DNA from: CAYGDP01 sp964348665
GTDB lineage: Bacteria > Verrucomicrobiota > Verrucomicrobiia > Palsa-1439 > CAYGDP01
NCBI GenBank assembly: GCA_964348665.1
Contig: CAYGDP010000024.1
Location: forward strand, 4,026-68,025
Length of the DNA stretch: 64,000 nt
Reading direction: 5' to 3'
Under the pieces are notes generated by a model. The model was not told the DNA's origin and made no database searches. It saw only the letters and a program-made list of their open reading frames with translations. The translations under genes were made by a program, and so were the position numbers. Shown here in pieces: positions 51,701 through 60,700 of this stretch; position 1 is the first letter of the stretch, and the number at the start of each line of letters is the position of its first letter.

Positions 51701-54700
51701 CCATCGAGACCGAAGATGGTGTCGCCGGAGCCATCACCGTCGCTCAAGGTATCGTTGAAGTTGCTGCCGAAGACACAATCATTGCCGCCGCCGGAAGCGA
51801 AGAGCGTGGCAACCGCATTGCCGCTCAAATCCACATAATCGTTGCCCGTGCCGTCGGTCACAACGTTGGTGCCGCCGCCAGCGATAATCCGATCGTTATC
51901 TGCGCCGCCGCTTAAGCTGTCATCGCCGCCCTGGCCGATGAGGGTGTCATTGCCGGCATTGCCAATCAGCGAGTCGCCTGTATCGTCGCCATCGGTGATG
52001 GCGTCGTTGTTGGCGCTGCCATTGACGGTATCAGAACCGCCGCCGGTCACATACGAGACCGCAGTGGTTTCCGAGGTGAAGTCAATCGAGTCGTTACCGC
52101 TACCGTCACTGATGACATCAGTGCCGGTCCCGCTGGTCAACGTATCGTTGCCATCGCCGCCGCTGATTGTGTCGTTGCCCGCGCCGCCGGTGATGCTGTC
52201 GTTGCCGATGCCGCCGGTCAAAGCGTTGGCGATTGCGCCGCCAGTGATGGTGTCGTTGCCATTGCCACCGATGACGTTGTCAATTTGGTCAGCCGTCAGA
52301 GTAAGCGTCAAATTCGCCATGACTCCACCGGTCGAGCCGATGTTGACAGCAACCGCGCTGGTCAAGGTGTTGGAGAAATCCAACGTATCCACGCCGCCGG
52401 TATCAGTAATTGTCACCGTGCCTTGCGAGACGTCGGTATCGAACACGTAGGTATCGTCGTTGGTCGCGCCGGCGAGGGTTGCCGAGCCAGTCCATACGCC
52501 GAGTGTGAAGGAATTCTGGCCTGTGCCGCCCGTCAACGTAGCCGCGTCAACGCTGGTCAATGTGAAGGTCGTATCGCCAACCGTCAGCGAAGTATCCGAG
52601 AGTGTGAAATCAACGTCGTTGGTCGAGGAAACCGTGTCGGTACCCGCGTTGCCATTGAGCGTTGTCGCCAAAACATCGGTGCCCGTCAACGGATTGACCA
52701 CGAACGTGTCGGCGGTCGCGCCGCTATCGAGGTTGAGCTGTTCAGTCGTCGCGACGCTCAAGGTAGCGCCCGTGGCTGTTTCCGCGATGTTCACGCGGCC
52801 GCTTGCGACGGTCAACGTGATCGTGTCCGCGCCCGCTGCGCCGGTGAAGAGCAACGTGTCGTTGCCTTCCTGGCCGTCGATCGTGTCGGAGCCGTCACCG
52901 GAATTCCAGACGACCGTATCCGAGCCATCACCGCCGAGGACGAGGTCGGTGCCCGCGTTGGCATCCACCGAATCATTGCCCTGACCGGCGTCGATTGTGT
53001 CAGCGCCTCCGCCGCCCGTGATGGTATCATTGCCGCCGAGGCCGGAGATGTTATCGCCGGTCGCATCACCGTCGGACAACGCATCCGCGAAGGCCGAGCC
53101 GATGATTGTATCCGCGCCACCATCGGTTGTGCCGTTGGCGCCCGTTACCGCGACAGTATTGCGACTGAAGTCAATAAAGTCATTGCCCGCACCATCGGAG
53201 ACGACGTTGCTGCCGCCACCGGGGAGGATGAGATCGTTGGCACCGCCAGAATAGATGGAGTCATTGCCATCTTCGGCCAAAACCGTATCAGCGCCGTCAC
53301 CGGAGTAGACGTAGTTATTGCCATCGCCGGCGTCAATCTGATCCGCGCCACCGCCCGCTGTGATTGTATCGTTGCCGCCGCCGCCAACGATGCTGTTATT
53401 TCCGCCTCCGCCGTAGATGGTGTCCGAGCCGGAGCCACCGATGATTGTATCGGCATAGCTGCCTGCGGCATCACCGGAGACATAGTTGGCGCCATCACCG
53501 GCGTCAATGAAGTCAGAGCCATAGGAGCCGTAGATGGAGTCGTTTCCGGACCCGGCAATGATCGTGTCGTTGTTAGTGCCACCATTTACGTAGTTATCCC
53601 CACTGCCAGCGTTGATGACGTCATCGCCACCTTCCCCATAAATGTAATCATCTCCATCACCAGTAGTGATGGTGTCATCACTAGTGCCGCCGTACACGGT
53701 GTTCGAACCACCACCGGCATTGATGCTATCGTAGCCGCTAGACCCATTGATGTAGTCATTCCCATCGCCCGTGGTAATGGTGTCATAACCAGTGCCACCA
53801 TACACGTTATTCGAACCGCCACCGGCGCTGATGCTATCATTGCCACCATAACCATAGATGGTATCGTTTCCATTACCGGTAATCACGGTGTCATCGTAGC
53901 CATAGCCGTCGTCGGCATCCACGTAGTTGTTGCCGTCGCCAGCGTTGATGAAGTCGGAACCAGAATAACCATTGATTGTATCGTCTCCAGACCCAGCAAT
54001 AATGGTGTCATCACCCTCGTTTGCGTCCACAGAGTTGGCGCCGTCTCCGGCGTTGATGAGGTCATCACCCGAATCCGTTTCAATCGTGTCATTGCCGCTG
54101 CCCGCCGTCACGGTGTTGTAGCCGTCGTCGGCATAGATGTCGTTGTTACCATCACCGGCATTGATGAGGTTATCGCCGTCATCGGTATAGATGGTGTCGT
54201 TGCCGCTGCCCGCGATGATGGTGTTGTCGCCATCGTCGAAAGTTACGTCGTTATTGCCTGAACCGACATTAACATAGTTATCGCCGTCATATCCGTAAAC
54301 GGTATCATCACCGGTGCCCGCTGTGACGGTGTTACTCTCAGTATTGTATGTGTAAATATCAATGTAGTTATCGCCGTCGCCAGCATTGATCAGGTTGCTG
54401 CTGTAGTAACCCGTGTAGATGGAATCGTTTCCCGCTCCCGCCAGCACCGTGTTGTCGCCGTCATTCACATCCACATAGTTATGGCCGCCGCCCGCGTTCA
54501 CATAGTCATCGTCGCCGTCGGCGTAGATTGAGTCATCGCCGGCGCCTGCCAGGACGGTGTTGTCGCCGCTGCCGGCATCGACGGTGTTATTTCCATCGCC
54601 CGCGTCAATGGCATCATTGCCATCACGAGCATCAATGGAGTCATTGCCGCCGCCGCTGCTAATGCTGTCGTCACTGTAACCATCATCAACGATTGTGTCG

Positions 54701-57700
54701 TCTCCAGCGCCGGTTATGATTGTGTCATCGCCGCCATCGGAATAGACATAGTTGTTTCCGTCACCGGCGTTCACGAAGTCATAGTCGTCATCGGTGTAAA
54801 TGGTGTCGTTGCCCGCTCCCGCCAGCACCGTGTTATCACCGTCATCCACGTCCACATAGTTATTGCCGCCGCCCGCGTTTACATAGTCATCGTCATTGTT
54901 GCCTTCAATGGTATCGTTTCCAGCGCCCGCCAGGACGGTGTTGTCGCCGTCGTACACATTCACGTAGTTGTTGCCATCTCCCGCGTCAACGAAGTCTGCT
55001 TCGCCATCGGCCCCATAGACGGTGTCGTCGCCAGCACCCGCCAAGACGGTGTTATAGCCGTTACCCGCATCCACGTAATTGTCGCCATCGCCGGCGTCAA
55101 TGAAATCGGACTCACCGCTGGTATAGATGGAGTCATTGCCAGAACCCGAAGTAACGGTGTCGTAACCGTCACCAGAGTTGACGTAATTATTACCATCGCC
55201 AGCGTCAATTTGATCATCACCACTACCAGACGTGATTGAATCGCTACCACCGCCGCCATTGACGATGTTGTTATCACCGCCAGCACTCAAGGTGTCGTTA
55301 CCGCCACCGCCGACGAGGGTATCATCGCCCGCACCGCCGATGAACGAATCACCTGCGTCGTCGCCGTCGCTGATCGCATCGCCAAATCCCGTACCGGTCA
55401 CAGTATCGCTGCCGCCACCGGTGGTAATGACAAATCCAACCGCGTTAGCGCTGGCGTCAATCGAATCGTTGCCGATGCCGTCGGACACAACGTTGGTGCC
55501 AGCGCCGGTGGTAATGACATCATTGCCGTCTCCGCCGTTGATGGTATCGCTGCCAGTGTCACCCGTAATGGTATCGTTTCCGCCGCTGCCGGTGAGGGAA
55601 TTATTGCCAGTGCCGCCGAGGATAGAATCATCGCCCGCGCCGCCGTCAATCGTGTCGTCTCCCGCTGCTCCATCGAGGCAATCGCCGCCGTCGCCGCCGT
55701 TGATCAAGTCCGCAAATGCACTGCCATCATCCAAACCGTCGTTACCGGGGCCGGCGTTGATCGTCAAACCGAACGGCGCGGCGCTTGCGAAGATGAAGTC
55801 GTTGCCAGTACCAGCATTGAGACCGAGGCTCTCCATCGTGCCGAAGGTTACGACTGCCATGGCGGTTCGGGTAAATGTGGTCGCTGCAACCGTATAACTG
55901 TTATCCGTGCCGTCATTCTGATCGTTGGCGTTGATCGCGTCGGTGCCGCCCTGACCGTTGATGGTGATGTCATCAATAATTCCATCAAGCGAACCGGCAG
56001 CGTTGCCGAGGTTGATGGTGTCGTTGCCGGCACCGGTGTTGATCGTTAGGGGCATATCATCTATATCGAAGCTCTCGACATTGAACGTATTGCCGCCGCT
56101 ACCGGCATCCAAGGTGACGCCACTGAAATCATCGGTGTCCAGAGAGATAGTGGCAGGCGCGAACCCGCTAATGACAATCAGATCCGTGCCGTCGAAGGAA
56201 ATCGTCACCGTCTTGCCAAGAAGATCAGCGCTGTCATCAATGGTAACATCCGAAAAGTCGGGGTTATTGTTGATTTCCAGAGCGCCCAAGATTCCCGCGA
56301 GACTGCCTGCGTTACCCACATTGACGGTGTCCGCACCGCTCACTGCACTGATCGTGCTATTGATGACCGTGGAAACGCTTGTGCTAAGGACATTCACCGT
56401 ATCATCCTCGTCGCGTGAGTCCACCGTGAGACCTTCGGCACCGGTGTAGTTCACGGTTTCTCCGGCGGTGCGAGTGACGCTCACTCCCGTAACCGTCAGC
56501 GTATCAACGCCGTCCGTACCGTTCACCGTAATGCCATCCGTTCCGTTTCCACCATCAAACGTCAGGGTGCCCGTGGAATCATTGAGATTGGCCGTAAATG
56601 CATCATCACCGCCACCGGCGCTGACCGATACATCCATATTGCTCTGGGCGCCTACAGCGGCCAATGCTGCATTGATCGTGCCATCCGTCGTGATCGAAAT
56701 GCTATCGTTGCCGAGGTCGAGATCGAAGTACACGATGTCGAGGTTGGTTACAAATTCAACGGCATAGAGGAATGGCACGGCTACCGCAGTGTCATCCACG
56801 ACGATCCACGGCGTCGCCGCGGATCCGTCGGTGGTGAAGTCCACCGTGACAGCTTCATTGCCGCTGGTGCCAGCGCTGGTGATGCCATCGGTGCCACGAA
56901 GCGTGAGCACGTCGGTGTCACCGGCGGACCCGTCATTGGCGTTTACGATAAAGTCTGTGTTCGCCACATACGTCACGATGACGATGGTGGTGCCGACTTG
57001 GTTGGTAACGGTCAATTGACCATCGCCTTCATCGGACGGCTGGATCGTCATGATGTCCGTGACACCGGCCACACCGCCATACACAATGAGGTCGTCATCG
57101 GTATCCGGCAAACCTTCGTCGAAGCTGACATCGATCCCCCACCCGGCTGGCGTATTGTCGGCATACGGGATCAGGTTGAGAACATCAATGATGGTTCCGA
57201 CGGCGGCTTCGCGCGCCACTGCCGGAGCTGGGTCCTGGTCAAATCCAAATGCATTCAGGAATGCGACATTCTGGAAGCTGATCGGCGCGCTAAGAGGATA
57301 CGCGTCCACACCCGCATCGGGATCGTTGAACGTGGCCAACGATTCGCGCTCGTCAGCGATGCCGTTGCCATTGGAATCGCGGTCATCACCAGCCACTACC
57401 GGGTTGGCCTTGAAACCGCCACCGATTTGCAGGGTCATCTCATTGACACCCTCGCCGTTGCCATCAATATCCACGCCACGAACGACAAACACGTCTGACT
57501 GATCATACTCCACACCGGAGCCAGGGGCGGTTTCGTTTTGGTTATTGTCACCGATTACATTGACAGTGCCGGGGAAGGTCAGGGTCAAGAGAACATTCTC
57601 GATGCTGCTCCAAGCCAAACCGCAGGTGGAGGTCGGCACGCTGATGGTCACGTTAGGCGGCGAGTTGGTATCGCTCCAGACATTGACCACGGGACCGACA

Positions 57701-60700
57701 GCGGCATTGAGTTGATCGCCGTCGAGCGGCACGGTTGGAGCCGAGTACGGGATCGGGTCGTTACCGTTGATCTTGATGCCATAGGTCGTCGGGAACGCGT
57801 TGACGTTGATCGTGTCGGCGGGATCAATACCGGCAGTGGCCGCGCTGGGCGACACTTCATCACCGGCATTGACAACCAGGCCGAAGAATATGGTGCAATC
57901 GGTCGCGCCCGAGAACGGATCAAACGTGCCGTTGACCAAATCAATGCCCGCCAAAGCCCCGAAGCTGGAGTTGGCAATGGTCACCTCGGGATTCACAGTC
58001 GGATCCACGTTGATGGTGTCGAACGCCGCTCCAACACCGTACCCATTGATGATCGTGCCGACGCCAAATCCGAATGGATCGATGGTCGTCGCTGCATCCA
58101 CCACGTCTGCTTCTGTCGGCGCGTAAATGAACGCTTGGTCACCGCCCGGATCCGGGCCGCCGGCGCCGCCGCCGTCGAGAGTGATATCGCCGGTCACACC
58201 GCTCAAATCGAGGTCAGGGCCGATCGAACCGCCGGCCACGCCGGGGAAGACCGCCGAGTAGAGCTGGGGCGCGCCCAGAAACGGCGTGCCATTCAGAAAC
58301 ACCAAGGCCGTCGTCAAAGGATTGGCAGAGTCAGGTCCGGGTTGCACTGTAATATCATCATCGGCAGCGGTGCCAACGACGCTGGTGGAATCCAAAGCCG
58401 CACCACCATTGAAGTCAACCGTTTCAGTGGCGTGCGCATGGACAGTGATTGCAAAACCACTAATATCGAGATCAGAGACCGCCGGCGGAACGCCCGATGC
58501 GGCATACGCGTACACCATGGCGCGGGATGCGGCGCTCAAGTCGTTGATTTCCAACTCATCGCGGTTGGAGCTATCATCGCCCGCCGCCGCGTTGTTGCCT
58601 TGCACAATCAAGGTCAGAATCGGGAACAACGATGTAAAACCCAATTCGTTTGGAACATTCAGCACGAAGAAGTTGTTGGCCGTGCCAAGCACACCGGTCT
58701 GCAACTGGTCGCCGGAGAAGATATTATTCGAGCTAAGATCATCGCCATCAATGGTCATCGTATCACTGCCCAACCCGCCATCCACCCAGGTCTGCGCCTC
58801 GGCAGTGGTCGCGCCGATGGTGAACGTGTCATCGCCGATGCCGCCCCGGACATTCAAGAGATCCACTGTAAACCCAGCGCCTTGATTGGAATATTCAATG
58901 AACCCGCCGCCATCGGTCATGCCAGTGATCCGGGTCGTCGCGCCCAAATCATCGATTACAATCGCGCCATCCGCCGAAGCATCCGCACTGTCATCAATAT
59001 TCAATATATCCAATCCACCGCCGTCGGCGTTGACCTGAAGATTGGCGTCAATTTGGGAGAGATCTCCACCAGGAGCAGTGATATTCGGGAATAATACATC
59101 AAATTCTACAGTTTGATTACCAACGGTCACCGTGTCACCGCCGGTCCCACCGTTGATTGTGGTGGGAATATCGGTGCCAAACACTTCGAACGTATCGTCC
59201 ACTGTACCGAGATTGATGGTCAAGAAGTCAACGTCCAAGGCGTACGTAATAAACGCCGCCATGTCCAAACCCGTTATTTTCTGCGGAGGCGGGTTAGTTG
59301 CGGACGCGGAGAATGCATCCAAAATGCCAAAATTGGCCGAGGTATCATCGGTATCGTTGACGTTTAACGCATCAACACCACCGCCACCCGTTACGGATAC
59401 ACGAGCCGCGATGCCATCCACACCCAGCGGCGGATCGCCCAAGGCATCGGCTACGTCGCCAATATTGATTATGTCAGCGCCATCCCCCGCATTCACATCC
59501 ACAATGTTCACATTACAACCAGGCGAAGTGTCGCTGGTGGATCGCACGATGATCGTGTCATCACCGGCATTCGCATTCATCGTCGTCGGAGCATCCGGGC
59601 TGCGAAGATCGAACGATTCCGCAAATGCGGCGGTCGTCGAGCCTTCGAGTAGAATCTCGCTCATGCAACCGCCGGTGTGAGAGTAATTGATTGTCTCCGC
59701 ATTGGCCGGGCCCGCAAAACCCGTAATCGCTGTCGAAGTGACAATGACACCGGGATTGTTCGCAGCCGTCGCCTGATCGCTTACGCGCAGGACTTGCGTT
59801 GTGCCCCCTTCGAAATCCACCGTCACATCTTCGCTAATCGCATCCAAATCGCCAGCCAACCCTGGCGCGCCGTCATTGATCGTGACAGTGTCATCGCCGT
59901 CGTTACCAAAGATGTTTAGCTGCTCATCGGCAAACGTTGATAACACATTGAAAGTGTCACCGGCCGAGCTGCCTGTAATGTTGATGCCACCATCCATTAT
60001 ATTGGCAGGCTCCACAATGCGCCAGCCGCCGCCTGCTGTGCCGACGATATCGAAGGCTGCAACACCCATGTTCACTGTGATCGTGTCCGCCACCGCGCTG
60101 CCAAATTCGCTGATATTAAGGACGTTGGCCGTACCCGCAGCGTCACCGGAGTTTACCGTCAGATCGGCATTAAGATCGTCGAGAGTACCGGTATTGAGAG
60201 GCGCATCAGAAGAAACGTTAAACGTATCCACACCAGCATCCCCGTTCACCGTTGTAACGACTGCATCTTGCTGAACGTTGATTGTATCGTCTTCGGTGCC
60301 GGCATTCACAGTCACGCCAGTCAAGCCATCGGCGATGGTCACGGAAGCCAATGTGATCGTGTCAGCCAAATCCAAACCATTGATAACCAGAGCTGTTTTG
60401 TTCCGGAACTCGACCGACTCGAAGGACGCAGAGATCACTGCATTGTAAACACCGGCGCCGGTTGCGCCGTCGCAAAGGCCCGCCGCAAACACCGCCGTAA
60501 CAGCCGCATCACCTTCGTCGCCGAGGAGAATCGTCGAGACGGTCGCCGCCACGTCGTTCACGGTGAGCGTTGCCGCTGCCGTGGAATCACAGATTGGATC
60601 CAGGCCGGAAAACGTGATGGTCTGAATGTTGGCGTTCGCCGTAAAATCGTCGTTCACGTACGTGCCCGCCGCGACACCCGTTGGCGTGTAAGTCGTGCCG

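Noticed and set aside
52285..54261. 658-residue plus-strand frame rich in Ile/Val/Gly
   Set aside because: It lies antisense to the RTX block. Periodic GGxGNDxI codons leave the opposite strand open by composition; there is no RBS or known fold.
53200..55260. Regular spacing suggestive of a CRISPR or satellite array
   Set aside because: The periodicity continues in frame with conserved calcium-binding residues and has no unique spacers.
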